DNA of 64,000 bases from Arcobacter sp. F2176 (GTDB lineage Bacteria > Campylobacterota > Campylobacteria > Campylobacterales > Arcobacteraceae): contig NZ_PDJV01000003.1 in the NCBI RefSeq assembly GCF_004116465.1, forward strand, positions 186,001 to 250,000. The letters run 5' to 3'. Shown here piece after piece: positions 8,721 to 18,270 of this stretch (position 1 is its first letter; every line of letters begins with the position of its first letter). The notes beneath the pieces were generated by a model that had not been told where the DNA came from, ran no database searches, and saw only the letters and a list, made by a program, of their open reading frames with translations. Position numbers and translations under genes: made by a program.

Positions 8721-9527
8721 TTAATAAATGGTATAAGTTACATAGATTCTAATTTTTGTGGGTTCTTTTGGTCTAGGATAATCTTTATAGGCTATTTCTA
8801 TAGTTTTAATGGTATTTGCATCTAATGCTTCATATCCTGATGAGCTTGTAATTATAGGATGAGTTATGTCACCATTTGGGTATAAAGTAAACTCAATTAT
8901 ATTCATGCCACTTTGTCTTGTTCTTACAGAAATATCTGGATATCTTAAGTATTTTTCAGTAATTTTTCCTATATCTTTTAGGTTTTTTTGTAAAAATACT
9001 TTTTGAATTTTTGTAAATGAATTATACTCTTCTCCATATAGCTTTATATAACTTTGGGTGAGTTCATCTAACATTTTTACATCTTTTACAGGTGTTAATA
9101 AATAATCTTCTAAAGTATCTTTTTGAAGTTTTGTAGGGTTTAGTTTTGTGTAGTTTGGAGTAACTTCACTTTTTTTAGTTGGTTTGGGAATTGTTTTTTT
9201 TACTTCTTCTTTTTTTGCTTCTCTTTTTTTTGCAACATTAATATTATTCTTTTTAACTTTTTTATAAATGGGTTTCTCTTTTAGAAGCTTTTTTATAGGC
9301 TCTTTCTTTTCAACTTTTTCTTTAGCGATTTCTTTTTTAGGTTCAGTTTTTTTAGGTTCTACTTTTTTTGCTATTGATTTTAAAACTACATATTTAATAT
9401 CTGATTTTTTTGGATTTTTAGTACTCGAAGGATTGTCTTTAACTACATTATCTTTTATCTTATATGTTTTAAAAATTAACAGATGTAAAAAGATTGATAA
9501 AATTAACGCAGGAATAATGTACTTCAT
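8721..9527 (-). CDS. tonB: TonB-family energy-transducing protein
   Basis: TonB carries proton-motive energy from the inner membrane to outer-membrane receptors. This 268-residue protein has an N-terminal membrane anchor (about residues 4-20), then a Lys/Glu/Pro-rich spacer (about 35-125) that would span the periplasm, then a C-terminal TonB domain (about 190-268) with FTLYPNGDI and PRPKEPTKIRIYVTY. No exbB, exbD or receptor gene is nearby. No ribosome site is evident, and a TATACT box lies close to the start, so the message may be nearly leaderless. It is divergent from hemL. Confidence 0.85.
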   Translation of the reverse strand: MKYIIPALILSIFLHLLIFKTYKIKDNVVKDNPSSTKNPKKSDIKYVVLKSIAKKVEPKKTEPKKEIAKEKVEKKEPIKKLLKEKPIYKKVKKNNINVAKKREAKKEEVKKTIPKPTKKSEVTPNYTKLNPTKLQKDTLEDYLLTPVKDVKMLDELTQSYIKLYGEEYNSFTKIQKVFLQKNLKDIGKITEKYLRYPDISVRTRQSGMNIIEFTLYPNGDITHPIITSSSGYEALDANTIKTIEIAYKDYPRPKEPTKIRIYVTYTIY

Positions 9528-9540
9528 AATTGTATTGTAG

Positions 9541-9546
9541 TATAAT
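9541..9546 (+). promoter_or_regulatory. -10 box for hemL
   Basis: A TATAAT hexamer lies 44 bases before the hemL start and 29 bases before its ribosome site. No clear -35 was seen, as is common in this phylum. Confidence 0.5.
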
Positions 9547-9584
9547 ATTGCTTTTAATTTAAAATAAAATATTTAGGAATGTAC

Positions 9585-10865
9585 ATGTTTGAAAAATCAA
9601 TAAATGCTTATGAAGATGCAAAAAAAGTAATCCCTGGTGGAGTTGATTCTCCCGTTCGTGCTTTTAATAGTGTAGGTGGAACTCCTCCGTTTATAGCAAG
9701 AGGTGAAGGTGCTTATTTAATTGATATTGATGGTAATAGGTATTTAGATTTTATTCAAAGTTGGGGACCACTTATTTTTGGACACTGTGATAAAGATATA
9801 GAAGAAGCAGTTATAAGAACTGTAATGGATGGTTTATCATTTGGAGCTCCAAGTGTTTTAGAAACAGAACTTGCTCGTGAAATAGTTGAGATGTATGATA
9901 ATCTTGATAAAGTTAGATTTGTGAGTAGCGGAACTGAAGCTACTATGAGTGCTATTAGATTGGCAAGAGGTGTTACTGGTAAAAATGACATCTTAAAATT
10001 TGAAGGTTGTTATCATGGTCACTCTGATTCACTTTTAGTACAAGCTGGATCTGGTATGGCAACATTTGGAACACCTAGCTCTCCTGGAGTTCCTGCTGAC
10101 TTAACTAAACATACACTTTTATGTGAATATAACAATATTGAAAATCTTAAAAAGTGTTTTGAACAAAGCTCGGATATAGCTTGTATAATCATTGAACCAA
10201 TTGCTGGGAATATGGGTTTTATTCCAGCAGATATTGAGTTTTTGAAAGCTTGTAGAGAGCTTTGTGATGAAAATAATACTTTACTTATTTATGATGAAGT
10301 TATGACAGGATTTAGAACTAGTTTAAAAGGTACTAGTGGAATAGTAGAACCTCAAGCTGATATTATTACTTTTGGAAAAGTAATAGGTGCTGGTATGCCA
10401 GTAGGTGCTTTTGCATCAAGTAGAGAAATTATGGCACACTTAAGTCCAGATGGTGCAGTTTATCAAGCAGGAACTTTAAGTGGAAATCCAGTTGCAATGG
10501 CAGCAGGACTTACAAGTTTAAGAAAACTAAAAGCCAATCCAGCTATTTATGATGATTTAAATGCTAAAGCAGTTAGGTTAACACGTGGTTTAAAGGAAGT
10601 GGCTGATAAATATAATATTCCATTTCAAGTAAATACAAGAGGAAGTATGTTCGGATTTTTCTTTTGTGATATAGATCCTAGAAACTTCAAAGAAGTAGGA
10701 ACTTGTAATTTTGATAGATTTGCAGCTTTTCACCATGGTATGTTAAAAAGAGGTTTTTATTTTGCTTGTAGTCAATATGAAGCAGGATTTATCTCAACTG
10801 TTATGACAAATGATGATATTGATGCTTGTATAAAAGCAGCAGATGAAATCATGAAAGATATGTAA
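9585..10865 (+). CDS. hemL: Glutamate-1-semialdehyde 2,1-aminomutase
   Basis: HemL makes 5-aminolevulinate from glutamate-1-semialdehyde in C5-pathway haem synthesis. It is a PLP enzyme of the class III aminotransferase fold. Residues seen include [13 protein letters not shown] near the start, the [10 protein letters not shown] phosphate-binding region, YDEVMTGFR, and [16 protein letters not shown] with PLP Lys265. The ATG at 9585 was chosen over one at 9579 because AGGA (9575-9578) gives a 6-base spacing to 9585 but abuts 9579. It heads a run with ppnP and atpZ at 8-9-base gaps. Confidence 0.96.
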   Translation: MFEKSINAYEDAKKVIPGGVDSPVRAFNSVGGTPPFIARGEGAYLIDIDGNRYLDFIQSWGPLIFGHCDKDIEEAVIRTVMDGLSFGAPSVLETELAREIVEMYDNLDKVRFVSSGTEATMSAIRLARGVTGKNDILKFEGCYHGHSDSLLVQAGSGMATFGTPSSPGVPADLTKHTLLCEYNNIENLKKCFEQSSDIACIIIEPIAGNMGFIPADIEFLKACRELCDENNTLLIYDEVMTGFRTSLKGTSGIVEPQADIITFGKVIGAGMPVGAFASSREIMAHLSPDGAVYQAGTLSGNPVAMAAGLTSLRKLKANPAIYDDLNAKAVRLTRGLKEVADKYNIPFQVNTRGSMFGFFFCDIDPRNFKEVGTCNFDRFAAFHHGMLKRGFYFACSQYEAGFISTVMTNDDIDACIKAADEIMKDM

Positions 10866-10874
10866 GGATAAAAA

Positions 10875-11189
10875 ATGGATATTTTTAAAAGTGTTGATTT
10901 AGTAAAAAAAGCAAATATTTATTTTGATGGAAATGTTACAAGTAGAAGTTTTGTTGATAGTGATGGTGAGAGAAAATCATTAGGCATAATGATGCCAGGA
11001 ACTTATAATTTTGGAACAGCAGCAGCTGAAATTATGGAAATAGTAAGCGGTGAATGTGAAGTTAAATTAAATGGTTCAACTGAGTGGAAAACATATACAA
11101 GCGATACAACTTTTCAAGTTCCAGCAAATTCTAATTTTGATATTAAAGTTAAAACTGTAACTGATTATTGTTGTTCATATATTAAATAA
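10875..11189 (+). CDS. ppnP: Pyrimidine/purine nucleoside phosphorylase (PpnP/YaiE, DUF1255)
   Basis: PpnP splits nucleosides with phosphate to give free base and ribose-1-phosphate. The 104-residue length and cupin-like sequence match the family: [15 protein letters not shown], then [28 protein letters not shown], and a late [13 protein letters not shown]. It sits 9 bases after hemL and 8 bases before atpZ, so it is probably in the same transcript. Confidence 0.88.
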   Translation: MDIFKSVDLVKKANIYFDGNVTSRSFVDSDGERKSLGIMMPGTYNFGTAAAEIMEIVSGECEVKLNGSTEWKTYTSDTTFQVPANSNFDIKVKTVTDYCCSYIK

Positions 11190-11197
11190 GGAATATT

Positions 11198-11509
11198 ATG
11201 GAAGATAATACAAATAGTAATAAACCAAAACACGAATCAAAATTAATGGCCTTGGATAATTTATCTTTAGGTATTTCAATGGTTGTTGCTGTATTTATTG
11301 GGTTTGCTATTGGATATGGCTTAAAACAATGGACAGGTTATACTTGGACTTTATGGCTAGGATTATTTTTAGGAATTGCAGCAGCTATTTTAAATGTATA
11401 TAAGGCATATAAAAGAGCCCAAAAAGAGTATGAGGGAATGGAAAATGACCCAAGATATTCTTATAGAGCAAAACATGGGGATAGCTCATACGACGAATAT
11501 GATATTTAA
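11198..11509 (+). CDS. AtpZ/AtpI-family membrane protein
   Basis: This 103-residue protein has two predicted membrane helices (about residues 26-45 and 52-70) separated by a short GLKQWTGYTWTL loop, as in AtpZ/AtpI proteins linked to F-type ATP synthase assembly or Mg/Ca uptake. The C-terminal third is charged and cytoplasmic. No ATP synthase genes are in the window. Its end overlaps the next membrane gene by 11 bases, so they are likely translated in sequence. Confidence 0.7.
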   Translation: MEDNTNSNKPKHESKLMALDNLSLGISMVVAVFIGFAIGYGLKQWTGYTWTLWLGLFLGIAAAILNVYKAYKRAQKEYEGMENDPRYSYRAKHGDSSYDEYDI

Positions 11510-12029
11510 AAAATTTGCAAAACTATTTTTTATAATAAATTTTATAGTAGTTCTTTTTTGTATTTTGTCAAATAATTATATTTGGCTTTTTAATACTCAA
11601 GTTGCTTTTATATCTTCTATGTTTATCTCACTTGCAACATTTCTTTCATATAAAAGAAATGTTAGCAAGAGATTAGAAAATATTGATTATGATTCAGAAC
11701 TTTCAAATGATAGAGATGATATTGATAAAATTGATGATCCTTATGATTTATATGATGAAGAAGAAATAAATCAGAAAAAAGAATTCACAGCACTTGAAAT
11801 TAAAAATATAATAAAAGAAGAAAAGTCTAAAGTAAAACAAAATACATTTAAAAATACAATTTACAGTACTACTAGTTTTATATCAATATATAGAGTTTTA
11901 GGATATGTAGTACTTATATTTGGTTTTTTTATCTTAAATAATAATGGGATGTTTCATGTAGTTTCATATCTAGCAGGACTTTTTATTGTCCCACTAGCAA
12001 TGCTATGTTCAAAAGTTATTTTAAAATAA
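11499..12029 (+). CDS. Four-helix membrane protein of unknown function
   Basis: No family was recognised. The 176-residue protein has two membrane helices near the N-terminus, an acidic cytoplasmic middle rich in Asp and Glu (about residues 65-110), and two more helices at the C-terminus ending SKVILK. The ATG at 11499 was chosen because it overlaps the atpZ stop by 11 bases; an ATG at 11475 is also possible. Its last 14 bases overlap the end of the convergent gene downstream, in a perfect palindrome. Confidence 0.6.
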   Translation: MIFKKFAKLFFIINFIVVLFCILSNNYIWLFNTQVAFISSMFISLATFLSYKRNVSKRLENIDYDSELSNDRDDIDKIDDPYDLYDEEEINQKKEFTALEIKNIIKEEKSKVKQNTFKNTIYSTTSFISIYRVLGYVVLIFGFFILNNNGMFHVVSYLAGLFIVPLAMLCSKVILK

Positions 12030-12708
12030 GAGGTAAGTCTATGATTGCTTTTTCTTTTTCTAAAGTTAAAATCATAGAACTTCTATTTTTATCGTGTTTT
12101 ATTGCATCCACATTATACTCATAAATATCAGCATAAATCTCTATAGTAACTAAAGAGTGTTTTCTATCATTAAGTTTTATATATTCACCTGTTTTCAATT
12201 TCACTGAGGTATTTATTATTTTACATTTATCATCAAATGCATCATAAATACTATTTAATAGTTTCAAAAAATCAGAAGCAACCATTAAAAACTCAGGAAT
12301 AGAAGGATCATAGTTTTTTATAAATTTTATGTCTGATTTTGTTTTTCTAGTAGATATAGTTAAGTCAACGAGAGTAAAAATATTTGTCTTAGAAGTATTC
12401 TTTGGAGCATATTTTTTATCTTGTTTTACACTTGTACTTTTGTATAATTTCATATGAATCTCATCATCATTTTCATAAGTAATGGAAATGGCATAAAAAA
12501 TATAATTATGAAATGTTAAATTAATATATGTCGTTTCAAAGCCATAATTTGCAGGTGCATATTTTAGAGCTAAATCATAAAGTTGCTCTTTTTTTACTCT
12601 ATTAAGTAAAAATTGAGCTTCTTGATTTGTATGTATTATTTTACCTTGAGAAGAGAAAGATAAAATAGGATTTAAATCTTGCTCTACCCAATTGTCATTG
12701 ATAGTCAT
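12016..12708 (-). CDS. PAS-like domain protein of unknown function, downstream of rpoD
   Basis: The N-terminal 110 residues resemble a PAS sensor fold (NPILSFSSQGKIIHTNQEA, typical of the first strands of PAS domains). The C-terminal part (about 120-230) has no recognised domain and ends PLILK. There is no kinase or cyclase domain. It begins 6 bases after the rpoD stop on the same strand, so it is probably co-transcribed with the main sigma factor. Assignment of the PAS fold is by pattern only. Confidence 0.55.
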   Translation of the reverse strand: MTINDNWVEQDLNPILSFSSQGKIIHTNQEAQFLLNRVKKEQLYDLALKYAPANYGFETTYINLTFHNYIFYAISITYENDDEIHMKLYKSTSVKQDKKYAPKNTSKTNIFTLVDLTISTRKTKSDIKFIKNYDPSIPEFLMVASDFLKLLNSIYDAFDDKCKIINTSVKLKTGEYIKLNDRKHSLVTIEIYADIYEYNVDAIKHDKNRSSMILTLEKEKAIIDLPLILK

Positions 12709-12714
12709 TAATTA

Positions 12715-14595
12715 TTAGCTTTCTACATAATTCTTAAGGTTTTTTCCAACTTTTGGATGTTTTAATTTTTTAATTGCACTTGATTCGATTTGTCTTACTC
12801 TTTCTCTTGTAACACTTAACTCTTTTCCAATCTCTTCAAGAGTTCTATCACTAGCATCATCCATAAGACCAAATCTCATTCTAACAACTGCTTGTTCTCT
12901 TTCATTTAGTTGAGCTAATATTTGGTCAATTTGATTTTGTAAATCTTCTTTCATAATATTATCAACTGGTGTTGGAGCTTTATCATCAGGTACAAAATCT
13001 CCAAATTTACCATCTTCATCAGATCCAATAGGAGCTTCTAAAGATACTGGTTCTTTTGTGATTTTAATAACTTGTTTTACTTTATCAACAGGTAATCCAA
13101 CTTCTTTTGCGATTTCATCCACATTTGGCTCTTTCCCATTTTCTTGAATACCTTTTCTGATAATCTTATTGATTCTATTGATAGTTTCAATCATATGAAT
13201 TGGAATTCTAATAGTTCTAGCTTGGTCAGCAATGGCTCTTGAAATTGCTTGTCTAATCCACCATGTTGCATAAGTAGAGAATTTATAACCTTTTTTATAC
13301 TCAAACTTATCAACAGCCTTCATAAGACCAATGTTTCCTTCTTGGATTAAGTCTAAGAAAGGTAAACCTCTATTTGTGTATCTTTTTGCAATAGATACAA
13401 CAAGTCTAAGGTTTGATTTCGCCATTCTTGTTTTTGCTTCATCTGTGATTTTTTTACCACGCTTTATTTGTTCTAAAACATCTAATAACTCTTCAGGTAA
13501 TAAATCAAATCCACCCTTAGAAGCTTCTGCTGTTTGGAAAAGCTTTTTGATTTCCATGTAAGTAGAAACCATAGTTGCTTCTGGAACCATTGATGTAATT
13601 TGAACTTTAGATAAATTAATAATATTTTCTAAAAGTTTTTCATGGTTTTTCTTCAAAGTATCATTAAAAAGAGGTAATTTATATTCTAGTCTTTTTAATT
13701 CAGAGTCAAAACCTGTATCTGATTTAAGTGCTGTTTCCATAGCTTTTACGATTTCTGTAATAAGTTTAGAAGTTGGTCCTAAATCAATCAATGCTTGTTT
13801 TAATACTTGTTTTTTAAATGCAGTAGATAAATTAAATGTAATAACATCAAATTCATCATCTGATTTTGCTGTTTCTTTTGATTGGAATTTTATCCAGTCT
13901 TTTTTTGCTTTTTCTAATATTTTAAATGCAGCAATAATAGTTTCAGCTCTTTTATCTAGTTTCTTTTGTTTTTTCCCACTAGTTTCTTCTTCTGTCTCTT
14001 CAACTTCTTCTGAATCATCACTTGAAGTATCATCAGTATCATCATCGTCTGAATCATTATCATTGTCTTCGTCATCGAAGTTTCTAAAAAGCTCTTTAAC
14101 TTTTCTTTCTCTATTTACTAAAGGTTCTTTATATTCTAAAATAAAGTCAACTAAATATGGGACAAAACAAATAGCATCAAGAATTATATCTTCTCCCATC
14201 TCAATTTTTTTAGAGATTTCTATTTCTTCTTCTTTTGTAAGTAATGGAATTTGTCCCATTTCTCTTAAGTACATTCTAACAGGAGAATCAGATCTTGACC
14301 ACTCCAAAAGTTCTTTGTTTTTTAGTAAGTCATAAACACTATCCTCACCACCATCAATCATTTTATTTCGTTGGTCTTCTCTTCTTTTAGCTTCAGCAGC
14401 ATTCATAACTTTTGCTTGCTCTTGAGATGTCATCATGTTTACATTATATAATTGCATTAAAGCAATTAATTTTTTTATATTTTGACTTGAGGGAGCTTTA
14501 GGAAAAAGTTTAATAACTTTTTCAAAAGTTAATGTAGAATCTTTGTACTCTTTTGCTAATTTTTCAATTTCTTTATTTAAATCTTTTGCACTCAT
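12715..14595 (-). CDS. rpoD: Primary RNA polymerase sigma factor RpoD (sigma-70)
   Basis: RpoD directs RNA polymerase to housekeeping promoters. The 626-residue protein has region 1.1 at the N-terminus and region 1.2 with DSPVRMYLREMGQIPLL (about 103-119). The non-conserved region has a strongly acidic run of Asp, Glu and Ser (about 173-205). Region 2 includes NLRLVVSIAKRYTNRGLPF, DLIQEGNIGLMKAVDKFEY and YATWWIRQAI. Region 4 carries the helix-turn-helix LEEIGKELSVTRERVRQIE. Group 1 identity is clear from the long N-terminus. It is divergent from leuD with a 204-base AT-rich gap. Confidence 0.97.
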   Translation of the reverse strand: MSAKDLNKEIEKLAKEYKDSTLTFEKVIKLFPKAPSSQNIKKLIALMQLYNVNMMTSQEQAKVMNAAEAKRREDQRNKMIDGGEDSVYDLLKNKELLEWSRSDSPVRMYLREMGQIPLLTKEEEIEISKKIEMGEDIILDAICFVPYLVDFILEYKEPLVNRERKVKELFRNFDDEDNDNDSDDDDTDDTSSDDSEEVEETEEETSGKKQKKLDKRAETIIAAFKILEKAKKDWIKFQSKETAKSDDEFDVITFNLSTAFKKQVLKQALIDLGPTSKLITEIVKAMETALKSDTGFDSELKRLEYKLPLFNDTLKKNHEKLLENIINLSKVQITSMVPEATMVSTYMEIKKLFQTAEASKGGFDLLPEELLDVLEQIKRGKKITDEAKTRMAKSNLRLVVSIAKRYTNRGLPFLDLIQEGNIGLMKAVDKFEYKKGYKFSTYATWWIRQAISRAIADQARTIRIPIHMIETINRINKIIRKGIQENGKEPNVDEIAKEVGLPVDKVKQVIKITKEPVSLEAPIGSDEDGKFGDFVPDDKAPTPVDNIMKEDLQNQIDQILAQLNEREQAVVRMRFGLMDDASDRTLEEIGKELSVTRERVRQIESSAIKKLKHPKVGKNLKNYVES

Positions 14596-14799
14596 ATTTT
14601 TTGTACGTTCCTTGCTTGAAAGATAAGTCAGATATTATATCCAAAATTGCTAAAATAACTATTAATTTTTGATGTTTAATCTATTATTTCTAAATTTTTA
14701 GATAAAATTCGACTTTGTAAGAAGATAAAAATTATTAAAAGAAAAATAAAATTTGATCATTATGTATCATTTATTTTTTAATTTTGAAGGACTAAAAAC

Positions 14800-15300
14800 A
14801 TGAGTAAAATTACTGGTAAAGTATGGAATTTTGGGGCGAATATTGATACTGATATCATTATTGCAGCAAGATATTTAAATAGCTCAGATCCAGAGCATTT
14901 AGCTAAATATATTATGGAAGATGCAGACCCAGAATTTCCAAAAAAGTTACAAAAGGGTGACATCATTGTTGCTGGAGAGAACTTTGGGTGTGGAAGTTCA
15001 AGAGAACATGCTCCTATTGCTTTAAAAGCTGCTGGAGTTGCTGCAGTTGTTGCTCCATCTTTTGCTAGAATTTTTTATAGAAATGCATTTAATATGGGAT
15101 TACCAATTTTTGAATTGCCTGAATCATTAGAAATAAAAGAGGGTGAAGAGATTTCAATTGATCTAGATAATGGTGAAATAACAAATAATACACAAAATAA
15201 AACATATAAATTTACAGCTATTCCTCCTTTTATGCAAGAACTAATTGCAACAGGTGGATTAATCAATTATGCTAAAGCTGAAATGAATAAGGAAAAATAA
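14800..15300 (+). CDS. leuD: 3-isopropylmalate dehydratase small subunit
   Basis: LeuD is the swivelling subunit that completes the isopropylmalate isomerase with LeuC in leucine synthesis. The 166-residue protein has the short, archaeal/epsilon-type form, with [17 protein letters not shown] near the start and [14 protein letters not shown] in the middle (about 59-72). An AAGGA ribosome site precedes the ATG. leuB follows after 2 bases. leuC is not in the window. Confidence 0.94.
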   Translation: MSKITGKVWNFGANIDTDIIIAARYLNSSDPEHLAKYIMEDADPEFPKKLQKGDIIVAGENFGCGSSREHAPIALKAAGVAAVVAPSFARIFYRNAFNMGLPIFELPESLEIKEGEEISIDLDNGEITNNTQNKTYKFTAIPPFMQELIATGGLINYAKAEMNKEK

Positions 15301-15302
15301 TA

Positions 15303-16370
15303 ATGAAGACATATAATATTTCAGTAATAAAAGGTGATGGTATAGGTCCTGAGATAGTTGATGAAGCTATAAAGGTATTAGATACAGTATCTTATAATTG
15401 TGGATTTCAACTAGAGTATAAAGAGTACTTAATGGGCGGAATTGCTATTGATATGACTGGTGTTCCACTTCCTGAAGAAACTGTGCAAGGTGTTCTAAAC
15501 TCTGATGCTTGTTTATTTGGTGCAATTGGTGGAGAAAAATGGGATACATTGCCAAGAGACCTTAGACCTGAAACTGGACTTTTAAAGTTCAGAGAAGCAA
15601 TGGGTGTTTATGCAAACTTAAGACCTGCTATTATTTATGATGAACTTGTAAATGCTTCAACATTAAAACCTGAAGTTATTGAAGGTGTTGATATTATGGT
15701 TGTAAGAGAGCTTATTGGTGGTATTTATTTTGGACAGCCAAGAGCAAATGATGGTTTTAAAGCATATAATACTATGGTTTATACAAAACCAGAAATTGAA
15801 AGAATAGGTAAAACTGCATTTGAATTAGCTATGAAAAGAGATAAAAGATTATGCTCAGTAGATAAAGCAAATGTTCTTGAAGTTTCTCAACTATGGAGAG
15901 ATACTATGGAAGAAATAGCTAAAGATTATCCAGAAGTACAATTATCTCATATGTATGTTGATAATGCAGCTATGCAACTTGTAAGAAATCCAAAACAATT
16001 TGATGTAATAGTAACTGGAAATATTTTCGGCGATATTTTATCTGATACTGCATCTATGGTAGTAGGTTCTATTGGATTATTACCAAGTGCTAGTACAGGT
16101 GATAAAACAGCTATTTATGAGCCAATTCATGGCTCAGCTCCTGATATTGCAGGACAAGGAATTGCAAATCCTATTGCAACAATTGAAAGTGCTGGTATGA
16201 TGCTAAGATACTCTTTTGGAGAAACAGAAGCAGCTGATTTAATTGATGGCGCTATTAAAAAAGCATTGAAAGATGGTTTTAGAACAAAAGATTTAGCAGC
16301 TTATGATGCTAAAGAAGTGGTTACTACATCTGAAATGGGTGATATAATTGCAAATAATTTAAGAAAATAG
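15303..16370 (+). CDS. leuB: 3-isopropylmalate dehydrogenase
   Basis: LeuB oxidises and decarboxylates 3-isopropylmalate with NAD in leucine synthesis. The 355-residue length is typical. Landmarks are [15 protein letters not shown] at the N-terminus, the substrate-binding [12 protein letters not shown] (which contains the LeuB-type loop), [19 protein letters not shown] (metal ligands) and [14 protein letters not shown] (NAD site). It is in an operon with leuD. Confidence 0.96.
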   Translation: MKTYNISVIKGDGIGPEIVDEAIKVLDTVSYNCGFQLEYKEYLMGGIAIDMTGVPLPEETVQGVLNSDACLFGAIGGEKWDTLPRDLRPETGLLKFREAMGVYANLRPAIIYDELVNASTLKPEVIEGVDIMVVRELIGGIYFGQPRANDGFKAYNTMVYTKPEIERIGKTAFELAMKRDKRLCSVDKANVLEVSQLWRDTMEEIAKDYPEVQLSHMYVDNAAMQLVRNPKQFDVIVTGNIFGDILSDTASMVVGSIGLLPSASTGDKTAIYEPIHGSAPDIAGQGIANPIATIESAGMMLRYSFGETEAADLIDGAIKKALKDGFRTKDLAAYDAKEVVTTSEMGDIIANNLRK

Positions 16371-16440
16371 TAACTAAAATATTTCTTATTTATAATTAAA
16401 ATGTTAGAATTAAAAAAATAATTTTTTAAAGGTATCTTTA

Positions 16441-17370
16441 ATGGGTGAAAAAAAATATAGATTAATTACAAGAAGTGATATGGATGGATTAGTGTGTGGT
16501 ACACTACTTACATATCTTGATTTGATTGATGATATTTTATTTGTTCATCCTAAAGATATGCAAGATGGACTTATTAAAGTAAGTTCAAATGATATAACTA
16601 CAAACTTACCTTATGTGGAAGGTGTACATTTAGCTTTTGACCATCACTTTAGTGAAACTCTTAGAAATGGAAAAAAAGATAATCATATTATAAATCCTGA
16701 TGCTCCTAGTGCTGCACAAGTTGTGTATGATTATTATGGTGGAGATGAAGTATATCCTATGAGGTTTATTGGTATGATGAATGGTGCCAATAAAGCTGAT
16801 AGTGCTGATTTTACTATGGAAGACATTTTAGAACCAAGAGCTTGGGCACTGTTGAGTTTTATTATGGATTCAAGAACAGGACTTGGTAGATTTAAAGATT
16901 TTGAAACTTCAAATAAACAATTGATGAGAAATCTAATTGATTATTGTGCTAAACATAACATCGATGAAATTTTAGAAATTGATGAAGTAAAACAAAGAGT
17001 TGATCTTTATTTTAAATATGAAGAAGAGTTTCATGAGCAACTAAAAAAATGTACAACAATACATGATAATGTTGCAGTTATAGATTATAAAGATGAAGAA
17101 ATAATTTATCCAGGGAATAGATTTTTAGTATATGCTATGTATCCAGAGATAAATGTCTCTATTCATGTTAGTTATACTTTTGATAGGGATAAATTAGTTT
17201 ATTCAACTGGTAAATCAATTATAAATAAAACATCAAATACAAATGTTGGTGAACTTATGCTTAAATATGGTGGCGGTGGTCACAAAGCTGCTGGTGGATG
17301 TCAAATACCTTTAGCAGATGCTCCTAGAGTACTTGAAGAGATAATAGCTAAGTTAAATCAAGATAACTAA
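16441..17370 (+). CDS. DHH-family phosphoesterase
   Basis: This 309-residue protein has the two-domain DHH/DHHA1 plan. The first domain has SDMDG (motif I, metal Asp residues) and the family-defining DHH triad in LAFDHHFSE (about residues 74-82). The C-terminal DHHA1 domain shows LKYGGGGHKAAGGCQIP (about 279-295), the substrate-binding loop. Relatives cleave oligonucleotides, cyclic dinucleotides or phosphate esters; no membrane or PAS/GGDEF part is present, so it is not GdpP-like. A TATAAT-type box lies about 50 bases upstream. The exact substrate cannot be assigned. Confidence 0.8.
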   Translation: MGEKKYRLITRSDMDGLVCGTLLTYLDLIDDILFVHPKDMQDGLIKVSSNDITTNLPYVEGVHLAFDHHFSETLRNGKKDNHIINPDAPSAAQVVYDYYGGDEVYPMRFIGMMNGANKADSADFTMEDILEPRAWALLSFIMDSRTGLGRFKDFETSNKQLMRNLIDYCAKHNIDEILEIDEVKQRVDLYFKYEEEFHEQLKKCTTIHDNVAVIDYKDEEIIYPGNRFLVYAMYPEINVSIHVSYTFDRDKLVYSTGKSIINKTSNTNVGELMLKYGGGGHKAAGGCQIPLADAPRVLEEIIAKLNQDN

Positions 17371-17373
17371 AAC

Positions 17374-17396
17374 TTAGAAGAATTGACTTCTTCTAA
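17374..17396. terminator. Stem-loop after the DHH gene, weak terminator
   Basis: TTAGAAGAA and TTCTTCTAA form a 9-base-pair stem with a 5-base loop directly after the stop codon. No T-run follows, so termination is uncertain. Confidence 0.4.
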
Positions 17397-17481
17397 AACT
17401 TCTTAAATTATTCTTAAACAATAAAACTACTATATTTAAGTTAAAACTAATTAAAATTCGCTTTCTTATTTATTATTTTAA

Positions 17482-17498
17482 TAAATAAATAAATAAAT
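17482..17498 (+). repeat. Tetranucleotide repeat (TAAA)4 before the ABC transporter gene
   Basis: Four tandem TAAA units lie immediately before the ribosome site of the ATP-binding subunit. Such tracts can change length by slippage. Confidence 0.6.
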
Positions 17499-17511
17499 TA
17501 ATGAGGTGAAA

Positions 17512-18270
17512 ATGATCAATGTAAAACATTTAAATATGAATTTTGGAGAAAAGCAAGTTTTAAAAGACATCAATATAGAAATTAAAAAAGGTGAAGTTGT
17601 TGCTTTAATTGGTCCTTCTGGTTCAGGAAAATCAACATTACTTCGTTGTCTTAATTTTCTTGTCAATCCAACAAGTGGTGAAATAATAATAGATGATATT
17701 AAAGTAGATGTAAAAAAAGTTTCAAAAAAAGATATTTTTAAATTGCGTCAAAAAACAGCTATGGTTTTTCAAAATTACAATTTACTTAAAAATATGACAG
17801 CAATAGAAAATATAATGGAACCTATGGTAACTGTTCAAAAAATATCGAAAAATCAAGCTGAAAATGTTGCTTTAGATTTACTTAAAAAAGTTGGATTGGT
17901 TGATAATAAAAACTCTTATCCAAGTGAGTTATCAGGAGGACAACAACAAAGAGTTGGTATAGCAAGAGCTATGGCTGTTAATAGTAATGTTATTTTATTT
18001 GATGAACCAACATCTTCTTTGGATCCTGAATTAGTGGGTGATGTATTAGAAGTAATAAAAACTCTTGCAATGCAAACTCAAAAAACAATGTTAATTGTTA
18101 CGCATGAAATGAAATTTGCAAAAGAAGTAGCAGATAAAATAGTCTTTTTAGAAAATGGTTCCATAACGACCATTGGAACATCTAATGAAATATTTGTTGA
18201 GTGCAAAAATAAAAGAGTTTCTAATTTTGTAAATAAAATGACTGAAAATATTTTGGAGATAAATAAATGA
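17512..18270 (+). CDS. Polar amino acid ABC transporter ATP-binding protein
   Basis: This is the energy subunit of a GlnQ/TcyN-type importer. The 252-residue protein has Walker A GPSGSGKST (about residues 34-42), the Q-loop MVFQNYNLL, signature LSGGQQQRVGIARAMA, Walker B VILFDEPTSSLDPE and the switch His in VTHEMKF. The ATG at 17512 was chosen over GTG at 17506 because GAGG (17503-17506) is a proper ribosome site for it. It overlaps the permease gene by 4 bases (ATGA). The substrate is most likely a polar amino acid; cystine is one possibility. Confidence 0.9.
   Translation: MINVKHLNMNFGEKQVLKDINIEIKKGEVVALIGPSGSGKSTLLRCLNFLVNPTSGEIIIDDIKVDVKKVSKKDIFKLRQKTAMVFQNYNLLKNMTAIENIMEPMVTVQKISKNQAENVALDLLKKVGLVDNKNSYPSELSGGQQQRVGIARAMAVNSNVILFDEPTSSLDPELVGDVLEVIKTLAMQTQKTMLIVTHEMKFAKEVADKIVFLENGSITTIGTSNEIFVECKNKRVSNFVNKMTENILEINK

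Noticed and set aside
9268-9540. Plus-strand open frame of 90 codons opposite tonB
   Set aside because: It is the complement of the low-complexity Lys/Glu/Pro spacer of tonB and has no ribosome site or family match.
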